Positions 45,801 to 53,320 of a stretch of DNA of 64,000 bases are shown here, in pieces. Location of the stretch: contig JANMGQ010000226.1 in the NCBI GenBank assembly GCA_031374735.1, positions 6,646 through 70,645 on the forward strand, written 5' to 3'. The stretch comes from JABFRJ01 sp031374735. Its GTDB lineage: Bacteria; Pseudomonadota; Alphaproteobacteria; Rhizobiales; Hyphomicrobiaceae. The notes beneath the pieces were generated by a model. That model did not search any database, was not told the origin of the DNA, and saw only the letters and a list, made by a program, of their open reading frames with translations. Position numbers and translations under genes: made by a program. The number at the start of each line of letters is the position of its first letter. Position 1 is the first letter of the stretch.

Positions 45801-46284
45801 GCCGGGTGGCCAGGAAGTCCTTGTCGTTACCCGTATGACGCAGCAGAAACATTCCGACTTGATCGACCAGCGCCTGATGACTGCAGACGTTGGAATAAAA
45901 GTAACTCCCCATGCCGCAGCCTGCGAACACAGACACAGGCCCACTTGCGCTGGTCACGGGACGCGCAGAACTCTCAATTGCTTCCCAGGCGCATTCGATA
46001 AAGTGCCGGTGCTGCGGGTCCATCACCGCAGCGTCCTGGCGACCGAAGCCGAAGAAATTTGCGTCGAACGACGCAAGGCCGTCGAGTGGCGCGGCGCGCT
46101 TCACGTAGTTGGGGTCGCGCAGCGTGTCAGAACTCACGCCCGCGGCCAGCAATTCGTCATCCGTCAGCGTCCGAATGGACTCGACCCCGCCCCTCAGGTT
46201 CCGCCAGAAACCCTCAACCGTATTGGCACCCGGAACGCGAAGGGCCATGCCGATAATGGCAATGTCAGTTCCTACCTCTGACAT
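39847..46284 (-). CDS. Type I PKS: KS-AT-KR-DH-ACP-TE
   Basis: A 2145-residue single-module PKS; numbering is from the ATG at 46284, which has GAGG five bases upstream (the frame opens at a TTG, 46305). KS 1-433 has Cys179 (TACSTS), His315 and His355. AT about 530-830 has GHSMGE (Ser627) and a malonyl-leaning AAHS at 724-727. KR about 1130-1345 has ITGGLGDLG, MDD at 1254-1256 and Tyr1310. DH about 1375-1640 has His1396 and Asp1561 (HPAMLD). ACP Ser1770 is in GGHSLHA. TE about 1840-2090 has GYSGGG (Ser1927) and His2078. KR ahead of DH reverses the usual order. It should add one malonate-derived unit, reduce, dehydrate and release. The gene heads the operon; the NRPS follows 43 bp later. Confidence 0.95.
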   Translation of the reverse strand: MSEVGTDIAIIGMALRVPGANTVEGFWRNLRGGVESIRTLTDDELLAAGVSSDTLRDPNYVKRAAPLDGLASFDANFFGFGRQDAAVMDPQHRHFIECAWEAIESSARPVTSASGPVSVFAGCGMGSYFYSNVCSHQALVDQVGMFLLRHTGNDKDFLATRLSHLLDLRGPSVNVQTACSTSLVAVHMACQSLLNGESDMALAGGVTIELPHNRGYVYRDGEILSPDGHCRAFDHRAAGTVFGSGVGVVVLRRLADAIADGDPIRAVIKATAINNDGASKASYLAPSVKGQSEAVVEAQTLAGITADTVQYIECHGTGTRLGDPIEIEALTQAFRHSTPKKGFCFVGSVKSNIGHLDTAAGVVGLIKTALALENGEIPPTLGYEKPNSAIDFAATPFVVCDRLTPWPETRGPRRAAVNSLGVGGTNAHAILEQAPIREKTRDRPQSNGPHFLVLSAKTSNALVAASQRLADYLVDAPQTPLQDVAATLLHGRTHFVHRRVVAAPDRAKAIANLRETNRSAAPQHMAIENTSGAVFLFPGGGAQSPGMARALYRDEPGFRRDVDEGLSYLPAAVATEIRGVWLQGLPDAAKKFLNPALQLPAILIVEVALARLWIYWGIKPKALIGHSMGENAAACISGVLSFKNAVELVHLRGRLFNEIAPGGMLSVPLSEKKLRARLPDNLDLASVNAPDMCVVSGDNAALDAFRAALSADEIESIRVPIEIAAHSRMLDPILERFEAFLATLTLAAPTIPIVSNLTGTWLTEAQARDPKYWRMHLNSPVKFANGLGTLSQDATRVFIEVGPGRTLSSLAKAQGVIEANQVINSLPHADDESDDRMHFYASLGRAWATGLPVPLERSWLEHDARRVQLPTYPFQHETFWIARDEQTLSTSVPALKHKSIDDWFAAPTWVRSPLLSSLGTERSDDPDRRWLVFSDGSALARRIVRGLGKSVVVAENGATLKVLRSGHWRFAFASPNQHREFIDELDKAGFKPTDVIYCCDLAGPLGKLNQPFGRSLKGSINKNFLEPTYAVRALGGLVDPVNFSVVTRGLAQISAETIEPVRATVLGPVLVAPREMPHIRSRCIDIGPAPIGRGVAKLLRNLLSEMLAEPAAQVVALRSGARWVRRVERLNVPTSEHVTSWRRDGGVYVITGGLGDLGLEFAEHLARSSKVKLALLARGALPPEADWDDVLRVLQPESTGARRIQRIRAIRALGSQVSVYSCDIADEQRVGQTLKTIRADFGKITGVIHAAGVMDDEPIEQKSEQSMLRVLNPKIAGAVHLDRLIDEPLDVFILFSSVSSFIGLPGQVDYAAANAFLDAFAIDRASRAPGRTVAINWNAWRQIGMAARADTEQQHGRAPSSLVAHPALDGYSDDPGAGRSFVTDFSIERHWLLSEHKIKNGQALLSGTTFVELARAAFAVGRPPEPIEIRDLEFLTPFQVADGMSRRLVTEIAVQGAACEITMRTAGDDPRSPPHVVGDVSTYHDSRPSAVDLDHVSARCPEVKEARRGGIDDQHLVDFGPRWETVRSIRSGNGEALLDLELRPSFVPDLEHYQLHPAMLDFATGGAQWLIPGFDPKVDFYVPVGYGRLVLFEPMPKRFFSHVRLRAGMAKGQACFDVTLITPDGTPFCEISDFEMKRIDSQSSLVDARQSMPAKKVSNTSLQKLLRHAIEPQDGLAAFDRIMAHPGLVQCVASSMDLEVWGRELAAQGGTLNGGGETDGAGVFARPELASAYKEASTDTEKLLERIWSELLGIRSIGVEDDFFQLGGHSLHAVRLFAAIRKQFGLSLPLSTLFANASIRLLAALIEAQAPKKPRASGQADETTAAVNGQQTDSAPQPTAAYSSVVPIQPVGNGPAFYCAAGMGGNPLNLRALALEMGIDQPFYGLQPQGLDGVSKLHQTVPEMAAHYIGDIKRQQPVGPYFLGGYSGGGVVAYEMARQLTAAGERIGCLVFLDSVAPDIQLPSAAETAGRRLADIRKHGLGHAAWALKHTVRRRADQAATVARRPLRRWFPYYYRLENIADTWNEAFARYHPPAYEGEAVLFRASSGMVLGVDIGPSNGWDRIILGALEINTSPGDHASMCEQPHVRVLARRLRTYLRKCVRTCTAAAGEEATSTCGPQAGRPEAEGSTLGPQQLSRSLDAVGI

Positions 46285-46672
46285 TGCGACCTCAACATGT
46301 GACAATCAACGATTGACGCCATAAATCTGCGGAGCTCTGGGACGTGCGTCTCTGAATGTCGCAACCACGCAAGGCACACGCCAACCTCACGGCCTGAACG
46401 CCCAACCGCATAGCAATTCCAACATGACGGTAAACTCTTTTTCGCGGATTTGCCTTAACCATTTGCGCGCGGCGTCGGGCGGGAGGAATCCAGCGCTTAG
46501 CCAGATCAATCTGCGGCGGACCAAAACGAGTGGCCGCTGACGCTGCAGGGCCCTTTAGGCAGGCCGTTCTCTTACAATGTTTGCTCATGGTGACAACATT
46601 TGATATCAGAGCGTCGCATTTATTGCGCTACTTCACTTTATGTGACGTTAGTTCCGCGAAAGTCCTGATGCA
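46285..46672. other. Divergent promoter region of the PKS operon and GT4 gene
   Basis: This 388-bp region is clearly more AT-rich than the genes at its right half. It must hold promoters for both the PKS operon and the glycosyltransferase gene. An imperfect dyad atgtt-N13-aacat lies at about 46577-46599 and could be an operator. I found no convincing -35/-10 pair, RNA gene or reading frame. Confidence 0.4.
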
Positions 46673-47824
46673 ATGTCGGCACCGTCGTACCGTTTTGGAT
46701 TCGTGATGGACCAGATTGCTGGCCATATCACCAACTATCGCAACCTCAGATCGGCATGTGCCAGAGAGCACGACATCGAGGCATCATGGCATGAGATCCA
46801 CTACTACAAAGAGGGCGGTGGTGTCGAACGACTCAAAGAACGCTTTTTTCCGTCAGCGTCCACCTACGTTTCTGGTGTCATGCGTGGCGCGTGGGAAGTC
46901 AGGCAAGCGCTGCGCGCGCGGCGCGAGTACGACGCGATCTTGACCAATGCCAGTGTCGGCGTGTTTTTCTCGCCGGTGTTCCGCAGCATCCCGACAATGA
47001 TCGACTTCGACTCAACGCCCGTTCAAATCGATAGCATGGCGGCCTATGGTAAATCCGCTGACCCTTGGCCTTTGGGACGTCTTAAACGGCGTTTATCGAA
47101 GCGCTTGTTGAATTCCGCGACTGTGCTCCAGGCTTGGTCGAATTGGGCTCGCAAATCCGCGATCGACGACTATGGGGCCGATGCCGCGAAAATCGTTGTA
47201 AACCCTCCGGGCGTTGACCTCGGTTTCTGGCATCCCGCTCCAACGGCTCCGTTGCAAAAGCGGCCATTTCGGATTCTCTTTGTTGGTGGTGATTTCCGGC
47301 GCAAGGGCGGTCACCACCTGCTTGACTGGCACAGCACGCAGAGCGCCTCGCCTTGCGACCTGCACATTGTAACGCGCGAAGACGTTGAGCCACGCCCAGG
47401 GGTTGTCGTTTATCGCGACATGAAGCCCAACACGAGAGAACTTTTACAGCTCTATCACGACTGCGATCTGTTCGTGCTGCCGAGTCTTGGTGAATGCTTC
47501 GGAATTGCAACCGTCGAGGCGATGGCAGCGGGCCTTCCGGTCATCGCGAGCGACGTGGGCGGAACTGCAGACATCATCGACCCCGGCCGCAACGGTTACA
47601 TTGTGCCCGCCGGTAGCGTTACCGAACTTGGCAGCGCCATCGAGGCGATTATGGGCGATACAGCACGATGCAATCGCATGGGCGTCGAGTCGCGGCACAT
47701 CGCGGAGGAGCGCTTCGATCTCGCAGCGAATGCCCGCACGACATTTGCGCAACTGCGGAGGATCGCTCGCAGACCGTCAGTCACCGTTGTTGATCGAAAC
47801 CGGGTTGCAAGCAACCAGGGCTGA
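46673..47824 (+). CDS. Family 4 glycosyltransferase
   Basis: A 383-residue GT-B fold enzyme. The C-terminal half holds the GT4 nucleotide-sugar site: RILFVGGDFRRKGG, LFVLPSLGECFGIATVEAMAAGLPVIASDVGGTADII, containing the E-x7-E pair. The N-terminal half (FGFVMDQIAGHITNYRNL) fits an acceptor-binding domain. It is cytoplasmic and probably membrane-associated. It is divergent from the PKS operon, and converges with an acyltransferase gene; the cluster may glycosylate the PKS/NRPS product or build a surface glycan. The sugar donor and acceptor are unknown. The ribosome-binding site is weak. Confidence 0.88.
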   Translation: MSAPSYRFGFVMDQIAGHITNYRNLRSACAREHDIEASWHEIHYYKEGGGVERLKERFFPSASTYVSGVMRGAWEVRQALRARREYDAILTNASVGVFFSPVFRSIPTMIDFDSTPVQIDSMAAYGKSADPWPLGRLKRRLSKRLLNSATVLQAWSNWARKSAIDDYGADAAKIVVNPPGVDLGFWHPAPTAPLQKRPFRILFVGGDFRRKGGHHLLDWHSTQSASPCDLHIVTREDVEPRPGVVVYRDMKPNTRELLQLYHDCDLFVLPSLGECFGIATVEAMAAGLPVIASDVGGTADIIDPGRNGYIVPAGSVTELGSAIEAIMGDTARCNRMGVESRHIAEERFDLAANARTTFAQLRRIARRPSVTVVDRNRVASNQG

Positions 47825-47837
47825 GGACGCCGAGGGA

Positions 47838-48452
47838 TCAACCTGAAACAGGCAGCATTCGCACCAGCCGCGCCGGGTTACCGGCGACGAGGCCGTTAGC
47901 CGGCACATCCTGCTTGACCACGCTTCCAGCGCCGACCACAGCGTTCCGCCCGATGCGAACGCCAGGTAAGACGACAACATGTGCACCGATCCAAACGTCG
48001 TCTTCGATTGCGACTGGCGACGACTGTGGAAGCCGAGTTCGATCGAGCATGTCATGCTGATTATTGTCCATCACGAACGCATAGTGTCCAATCTTACAGC
48101 GCGCACCAATGGTGACGGATTCGTGCGCGGAGATTGATGCGCCGTAGTTGATGAACGTCTGCTCGCCGATGATCAGCTTGCCACCTTCGTGAGCCGTCAG
48201 CTCGATTGGAACGACCGTGCCCACGAGGATCGCTCTCTCACCGATGATGATATGCCCGCGACCATGAACACGGGCCCGACCGCGCAGGCGCACGGACACT
48301 GGCACAGTTGCTCCCCGTGCCATTTGCAGCTGAGCATTCAGCAGATACCAGGCGAGGCGGGGACTTGAGACGACCTTGAAGAGTTTTCGACCTCTCTCCC
48401 GAAGCGTTATGGACCGCTTGTCTTTGCCCAGCCTCCACTTTTGACTCTTCAT
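47838..48452 (-). CDS. Hexapeptide-repeat (left-handed beta-helix) acyltransferase
   Basis: A 204-residue acyltransferase of the maltose/colanic-acid O-acetyltransferase type. Hexapeptide turns run through KLIIGEQTFINYGASISAHE and VTIGARCKIGHYAFVMDNN, with the probable catalytic His in NNQHDML, and the closing coils VWIGAHVVVLPGVRIGRNAVVGAGSVVKQD, GNPARLVR. It probably O-acetylates a sugar. The ATG at 48452 is preceded by GAGGGAG; ATG 48464 is an alternative. It lies 67 bp after the GT2 stop on the same strand, so the two are likely co-transcribed. Confidence 0.87.
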   Translation of the reverse strand: MKSQKWRLGKDKRSITLRERGRKLFKVVSSPRLAWYLLNAQLQMARGATVPVSVRLRGRARVHGRGHIIIGERAILVGTVVPIELTAHEGGKLIIGEQTFINYGASISAHESVTIGARCKIGHYAFVMDNNQHDMLDRTRLPQSSPVAIEDDVWIGAHVVVLPGVRIGRNAVVGAGSVVKQDVPANGLVAGNPARLVRMLPVSG

Positions 48453-48519
48453 CGTCTCCCTCATGCCGTTGTTCGCTCGTTTGGGGTCAGCGTGAGGCGC
48501 AAGCGAACAGACGCACGCC

Positions 48520-49764
48520 TCAATCCCGCTTGGAGCGCACCCAGCCAATCTGCCGCCCGCGCAGCGCGTTGCCGTACATCGACAGCTTGGAAACGAGATA
48601 CCATGGCACGTGCAGTAGCTCGGATCCTGTCAGCACGTCTCGACCAACGTTGTACCAGTAAAGAACGAAAACGCAGCCGGCGATGCCAGTGGCAAGTGCT
48701 GCAGTGTAAAAAGCAAAAGCGGGCCCTCCCATCATGGCCACGAGACCAGCAATGCAAGCCACCGAAACGAGCATGATTAAGTAGAACGCGAGCGGGGGGA
48801 CGGCCGTGTGCAATGCAAGCATCAGCAGGCGCAGATCAGCGTGTGTCACAGCGCGAACGATAAGGCGCGGAACATGGTTTCGGATCACTTGCAGATGGCC
48901 GGTTTCCCATCGTGTCCGCTGTGACTTCTGTCCTTCGAGGCTCGGCGGCATGGAACTCCTCACACAGGCCTCGGGCAGGAATATTGTACCCTGACCGCGT
49001 GCCGCCAGATCAAGCCCGAGCACCATGTCCTCAACCAGATGGCTATTGTCGAGACTGGCCGATGCGATGATGGACCAGGGGAAGGCCATGCCGGTACCCA
49101 TGAGCAAACATGGCGCTCCGAGCGCATTGAGGCCCGTCGGTCGCACATCGTTTTTGATACGCCACGCGAACGTACCGACGCGCGCGAGTGGGCCAGCCGA
49201 GATGTCCGGGGCGCCAAGATCATATCTGGCTTGCACGGGCCGGTTCTCGCGCAGACTGACGATCGCGAGCAACGCGAGAGAGTTGGTGTCTGGAACGCAA
49301 TCCGCATCGAGCACGATGACGCATTGTGGCGGGCGCGTCGCTAGAAACCGAACCGCAAAACCGAGTGCGTAGCCTTTGCCAATGTGAACCGGGTCGTGCC
49401 GTTCGATGACTGTTGCGCCCAAGGCACGCGCGACCGCTGCGGTGTCATCCGTGCAATTATCAGCGACAACCAAGACATATCCGTTTTTCGGAAGAGCCGC
49501 CATCACCAACGGCAGCGTGTGGTCGATCGTGCCAACCTCGTTATGCGCTGGCATCACGACCACAACCTGGACGCTCTCCGCGTTGCTAGATGCAGCGCCC
49601 GGGACAGCGGTTGCCTGATGGGCGGACATGTGATGCCGCAGCGCCGCCACCAACTCGAGCAGAAGCACGCAAGTGAGGAGAAAAAGGACTATCGCGATGC
49701 CGGACAGGACCACGTAGCCTGTCGCAAGCAACAAGCTTATCAACACGGCACCAACACTGTTCAT
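48520..49764 (-). CDS. Membrane-bound family 2 glycosyltransferase
   Basis: A 414-residue processive-type GT2. An N-terminal membrane segment precedes the GT-A domain with VVVVMPAHNEVGTID, the DAD metal/nucleotide motif (VLDADCVP), the ED motif (VEDMVLGLDLA) and QRTRW, the QxxRW signature of polysaccharide-forming enzymes. Two or more C-terminal membrane helices follow. Such proteins extend polysaccharides such as cellulose, chitin or exopolysaccharides, though many add single sugars to lipid carriers. Co-transcription with the acyltransferase suggests a modified glycan. Confidence 0.88.
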   Translation of the reverse strand: MNSVGAVLISLLLATGYVVLSGIAIVLFLLTCVLLLELVAALRHHMSAHQATAVPGAASSNAESVQVVVVMPAHNEVGTIDHTLPLVMAALPKNGYVLVVADNCTDDTAAVARALGATVIERHDPVHIGKGYALGFAVRFLATRPPQCVIVLDADCVPDTNSLALLAIVSLRENRPVQARYDLGAPDISAGPLARVGTFAWRIKNDVRPTGLNALGAPCLLMGTGMAFPWSIIASASLDNSHLVEDMVLGLDLAARGQGTIFLPEACVRSSMPPSLEGQKSQRTRWETGHLQVIRNHVPRLIVRAVTHADLRLLMLALHTAVPPLAFYLIMLVSVACIAGLVAMMGGPAFAFYTAALATGIAGCVFVLYWYNVGRDVLTGSELLHVPWYLVSKLSMYGNALRGRQIGWVRSKRD

Positions 49765-49999
49765 GACCTCACCACTCTCGCACCTGACGAATACGCCGCG
49801 GACATGAAGCTTGCGGCAAATCTTGAAGAAGTAAAGCCAGACAGCCGCGCCGCGTACTGCTGCTGAGCGTGGTTTTCCAGTGCTATCGAAGTCGTGGGTT
49901 AATCAACAGAGGGTTGAAGGCGGAAAGGCGCGGGGCGTACGGAGCTGCAAGCGACCGACCCCCTTTTCGACGCTACCTCGTTGGCAACAGGCCGCCGCC

Positions 50000-50890
50000 T
50001 CACCCTTTCATCTTCGGGTCGAGCCAATCGCGCAGGCTGTCGCCGAACATGTTGAAGGCAAACACAGCCAGCGTGATGGCGAGGCCGGGAAACACGATCA
50101 TCCAGGGTGCATCGCGATAAAAGTCGGCTGATGCGCCAGACAGCATCAGGCCCCAGGCCGGCGTCGGCTCTGTCACGCCGAGACCGAGGAAGGACAGCGA
50201 GGCTTCGAGCAAAATCGCCTGTGCGACGAACGCCGTGAACATGATCAGGAACGGCGCCACGATGTTGGGCAGGATGTGTCGCAGGATAATGCGCTTGTGC
50301 GAGAAGCCCGCAGCCCGCGCCGCGTCGATGTAGGGCATGGCAGCGATCGACAGCGTCGATGAGCGCGCGATACGCGCCATTTTCGGGATGATCGGCAGCG
50401 CAATGGCCGTGATGAGGTTCAAGTCGATGCCAGCCCACTGGCGCTTGCCGAGCACGGCGATGACGACCATGGCGAGAACAATGATCGGAAATGCCAGCAG
50501 GATGTCGACGACGCGCTGGATGATGGTGTCTATCTTGCCGCCGAAATAGCCTGACGACGCCCCGATGACGGCGCCAATGGTGCAACCGAACAAGGACGCG
50601 CCGATGCCAACGGCGAGCGCCGTGCGTGAGCCAAAGATGAGACGCGAGAACACGTCACGGCCGAACTGATCGGTGCCGAACCAATGCTCAAACCCAGGTT
50701 TGGCAAGCTGGGCTGCAAAGTCGATCTCTTCGGGGTCGAAGGGGGCGATCCATTTTGCCCCGAGCGCCATCACGAGATAGGCAAAGATGACCAGCAACCC
50801 AAGCATCCCGAGTGGCTGCGAGCGGATGAAGCTCCACGTCGCCGAGCGGCGGGCGGGAGCGGTTGTGGTAGGTGCAGCGATAGCGGCCAT
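50000..50890 (-). CDS. DppC-type ABC transporter permease
   Basis: A 296-residue inner-membrane permease of the DppC/OppC family: the N-terminal LGMLGLLVIFAYLVMALGAKWIAPFDP, HWFGTDQFGRDVFSRLIFGSR, the ATPase-contact loop PYIDAARAAGFSHKRIILRHILPN, and ASLSFLGLGVTEPTPAWG are diagnostic. The ATG at 50890 lies 25 bp after the upstream ATPase stop; the longer frame to 51004 overlaps that gene. The neighbouring ATPase and binding protein are of the aminoethylphosphonate/iron type, which normally uses an FbpB-like permease, so this pairing is odd. No DppB gene follows. Confidence 0.9.
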   Translation of the reverse strand: MAAIAAPTTTAPARRSATWSFIRSQPLGMLGLLVIFAYLVMALGAKWIAPFDPEEIDFAAQLAKPGFEHWFGTDQFGRDVFSRLIFGSRTALAVGIGASLFGCTIGAVIGASSGYFGGKIDTIIQRVVDILLAFPIIVLAMVVIAVLGKRQWAGIDLNLITAIALPIIPKMARIARSSTLSIAAMPYIDAARAAGFSHKRIILRHILPNIVAPFLIMFTAFVAQAILLEASLSFLGLGVTEPTPAWGLMLSGASADFYRDAPWMIVFPGLAITLAVFAFNMFGDSLRDWLDPKMKG

Positions 50891-50915
50891 ATCGTCGGCG
50901 CCTCGGTTGGTCGGC

Positions 50916-52037
50916 TCAGGCCTTGGTCGCAAACACGCGCAGCATCTGTGCGGGCAAAGCGATGGTGATCTTATTGCCCACGGAGACGTCGAGGTCACGC
51001 ACATCGTTGCTTGAAAGGTCTGCGACGATGGTCAAAGCCGGGTGCGCGACCGACCCCAGAGTGAGGCGGCAGAACGAGCCGAGATAGTCGCCCGACATCA
51101 CGACAACATCGAGCCGGTTCTGTGTATCGCTGGTGACGCCGCGAACTTGCACTTCTTCGGGGCGAATACCGAGGCGGACCTTTGCGCCAGTCTCAACGAC
51201 AGAGCCTTGGTTTTGCACGAGCAGCTTCAAGCCCTGCACATCGACCGCGCCGGCCCACGCAACCGCGCCATCCAGGAACACCATATGGCCGATGAAATCG
51301 GCGACAAACTCCGTTGCTGGCCGGGCATATATCTCCGAGGGCGTACCGACCTGTTCGATCACGCCGTGGTTCATGACCACGATGCGGTCGGCCATGCTCA
51401 TGGCCTCCTCCTGGTCGTGGGTGACCATGATCGTTGTTACACCCAGGCGGCGTTGCAGCTGTTTGATCTCGTCGCGCAAGCGGATGCGCACACGTGCATC
51501 GAGCGCGGATAGTGGTTCGTCAAGGAGCAGCAAACCCGGCGATGTGGCGAGTGCGCGGGCAAGAGCCACGCGCTGCTGCTGGCCGCCGGAAAGTTGCGCT
51601 GGGTACTTCAGACCCTGCTCGGGCAGGCCGACGAGCGCGAGCAATTCGTCGACGCGCGCCTTGATCTCGACGGCACCTTTACGGCGGTTCACCAGACCAT
51701 AGCCGACATTCTTTGCCACCGTCAGGTTCGGAAACAGCGCATAGGACTGAAACACAATGCCAAAGTCGCGGGCGGCGGGCGGCAGTTTCGACACGTCGCG
51801 GCCAGCGATCTCGATCATGCCTTCGTCCTGTGGATCGAGGCCAGCGATGGCGCGCAGCAATGTGGTCTTGCCGCAGCCCGAGGGGCCGAGGAAGCACACG
51901 AACTCGGACTTGCCGATGTCGAGCGATATCGTCTTCAACGCCGTGAAGGCGCCGAACCGCTTGGTCAGATCGCGGATGCGGATGTGCGCGACCGCGGCTT
52001 CAGTCACGGCAGAGCGTGTCAGGATGAAGTCGGCCAT
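50916..52037 (-). CDS. ABC transporter ATPase, 2-aminoethylphosphonate (PhnT) type
   Basis: A 373-residue ATPase of the CUT1/PotA-like group. Walker A GPSGCGKTTLLRAIAGL, Q-loop FQSYALFPNLTV, signature LSGGQQQRVALARAL, Walker B GLLLLDEPLSALDA and the switch His in MVTHDQEEAM are intact; a TOBE-type regulatory domain follows (VRLGIRPEEVQV). Sequence style and partnership with the upstream binding protein fit the putative aminoethylphosphonate importer. One copy of the dispersed palindrome lies 8 bp before the ATG, covering the place of a ribosome-binding site. Confidence 0.85.
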   Translation of the reverse strand: MADFILTRSAVTEAAVAHIRIRDLTKRFGAFTALKTISLDIGKSEFVCFLGPSGCGKTTLLRAIAGLDPQDEGMIEIAGRDVSKLPPAARDFGIVFQSYALFPNLTVAKNVGYGLVNRRKGAVEIKARVDELLALVGLPEQGLKYPAQLSGGQQQRVALARALATSPGLLLLDEPLSALDARVRIRLRDEIKQLQRRLGVTTIMVTHDQEEAMSMADRIVVMNHGVIEQVGTPSEIYARPATEFVADFIGHMVFLDGAVAWAGAVDVQGLKLLVQNQGSVVETGAKVRLGIRPEEVQVRGVTSDTQNRLDVVVMSGDYLGSFCRLTLGSVAHPALTIVADLSSNDVRDLDVSVGNKITIALPAQMLRVFATKA

Positions 52038-52045
52038 ATTGGTGT

Positions 52046-52069
52046 GGTGTCTGACCTTGGTCAGACACC
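52046..52069. repeat. Dispersed palindrome, copy 2
   Basis: ggtgtctgacc-tt-ggtcagacacc: the 11-bp arms are identical to copy 1 in trpE(G). It sits 8 bp upstream of the transporter ATPase ATG. Confidence 0.88.
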
Positions 52070-52124
52070 CGTCCTCGCTCTTGCGGGGTACATTTTCTTC
52101 CGCGGCTACGTCGGTCGAGTACGT

Positions 52125-52148
52125 GGTGTCTGACCGAGGTCAGACACC
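52125..52148. repeat. Dispersed palindrome, copy 3
   Basis: ggtgtctgacc-ga-ggtcagacacc: the 11-bp arms are identical to copies 1 and 2, with a different loop. It lies 7 bp after the binding-protein stop. Copies 2 and 3 bracket the 118-bp gap. Confidence 0.88.
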
Positions 52149-52155
52149 TACGGCT

Positions 52156-53178
52156 TCACTTCGGCGCGGCTTTGCTTTCATAGCGCTTCGACCACTCGGC
52201 GAGGATCGCTTCGCGGTCGTTGGCCATGACCTGCAGGTCGATCTTGGCCATTTTGCCCTCGGCTGCTTCCGGATAGTTTTTCGGCAGGTTCTTTACGTCC
52301 GGGTGCGCGACCAGCGCATAGTATTTCGAGTATAGCTCATTGGCGCTCTTGGAGGCCGCCCAATCCATGACCTTCTTGGCGACGGCTGCGTTTTTCGTGC
52401 CCTTTATGATGGCTGAGGCTTCCATCTCCCACCCGGCACCTTCCGACGGCACGATCAACTCCAGCGGCGCGCCGTTCGTCTTCTCACGTGCGCCGCGCAT
52501 GTCGAAGCCGAGGCCAGCGACCCGCTCCCCCTTGGCGGCCTGGACGCACGGTGCCGAGCCCGAGTGGGTGTAAACGGCCATGTTGTCGTGCAACTTGTCC
52601 ATGAACGCCCAGGCGGCGTCTTTGCCCATGTTCTGGACCCAGGCCGCGACCATCATGTAGCCCGTGCCCGACGAGGCCGGATGCGGCATGACCAGCTTGC
52701 CCTTGTACTTGGGGTCGAGCAGGTCTGCGAATGATGTCGGCTGCTTGACGCCGGCCTTCTCACCCTCAGGAACATTGTAGCAAACGACGGCAACCCAGGC
52801 ATCATGGCCGATGTACATGCCGCTGGCCGGACGGAACTGTTCTTTCAGTTTGTCGGCCCCGACGGGCACATAGCTTTCGAGCAGGCCTTCCTTGTTGAAC
52901 AGCAACAACGAGGACGCTGCGAGCGCGAGCACGAGATCGGCTTTCGGGGCTGCTTTTTCTGCCAGAACCCGGGCCGTGATCACGCCAGTGGAATCGCGCA
53001 CCCACTGGATATCGACTTCGGGCACGGCCTTTTCGATTTCGTCCTTGAACGGCTTCAGCTGGTCGTTTTCCAGTGCCGTATAGACGGTCAACGGCGTTTT
53101 TTGCGCCAGAGCCGGGCTGACAGCTATCATGGCCGCGAGGCAAGCAGCCCCCAGGCCCGCGAGGGTCTTCTTCATCAT
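52156..53178 (-). CDS. Putative 2-aminoethylphosphonate ABC transporter substrate-binding protein
   Basis: A 340-residue periplasmic binding protein of the Fe(III)/thiamine/phosphonate group. The signal peptide is MMKKTLAGLGAACLAAMIAV, cleaved after ALA. LTVYTALENDQLKPFKDEIE, WVRDSTGVITARVLAEK, MPHPASSGTGYMMVAAW, YTHSGSAPCVQAAKGE and ILAEWSKRYESKAAPK match my memory of the aminoethylphosphonate binding-protein family closely. GGGAGA lies about ten bases upstream of the start. The typical partner ATPase follows, but the usual large double-domain permease gene is missing. Confidence 0.82.
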   Translation of the reverse strand: MMKKTLAGLGAACLAAMIAVSPALAQKTPLTVYTALENDQLKPFKDEIEKAVPEVDIQWVRDSTGVITARVLAEKAAPKADLVLALAASSLLLFNKEGLLESYVPVGADKLKEQFRPASGMYIGHDAWVAVVCYNVPEGEKAGVKQPTSFADLLDPKYKGKLVMPHPASSGTGYMMVAAWVQNMGKDAAWAFMDKLHDNMAVYTHSGSAPCVQAAKGERVAGLGFDMRGAREKTNGAPLELIVPSEGAGWEMEASAIIKGTKNAAVAKKVMDWAASKSANELYSKYYALVAHPDVKNLPKNYPEAAEGKMAKIDLQVMANDREAILAEWSKRYESKAAPK

Positions 53179-53320
53179 GGTGGTACGCTCTCCCTTGTCC
53201 GCCCTATCAGGCGGATCTCCACCTGCACGGGTACGGTCGCAAGCCGCCTAGCAGGCGATCACGACAGCTCCATGGCAGTTCCCCGCCTGCTTAACGCACT
53301 CAGAGTGCGGGAATCCATAG

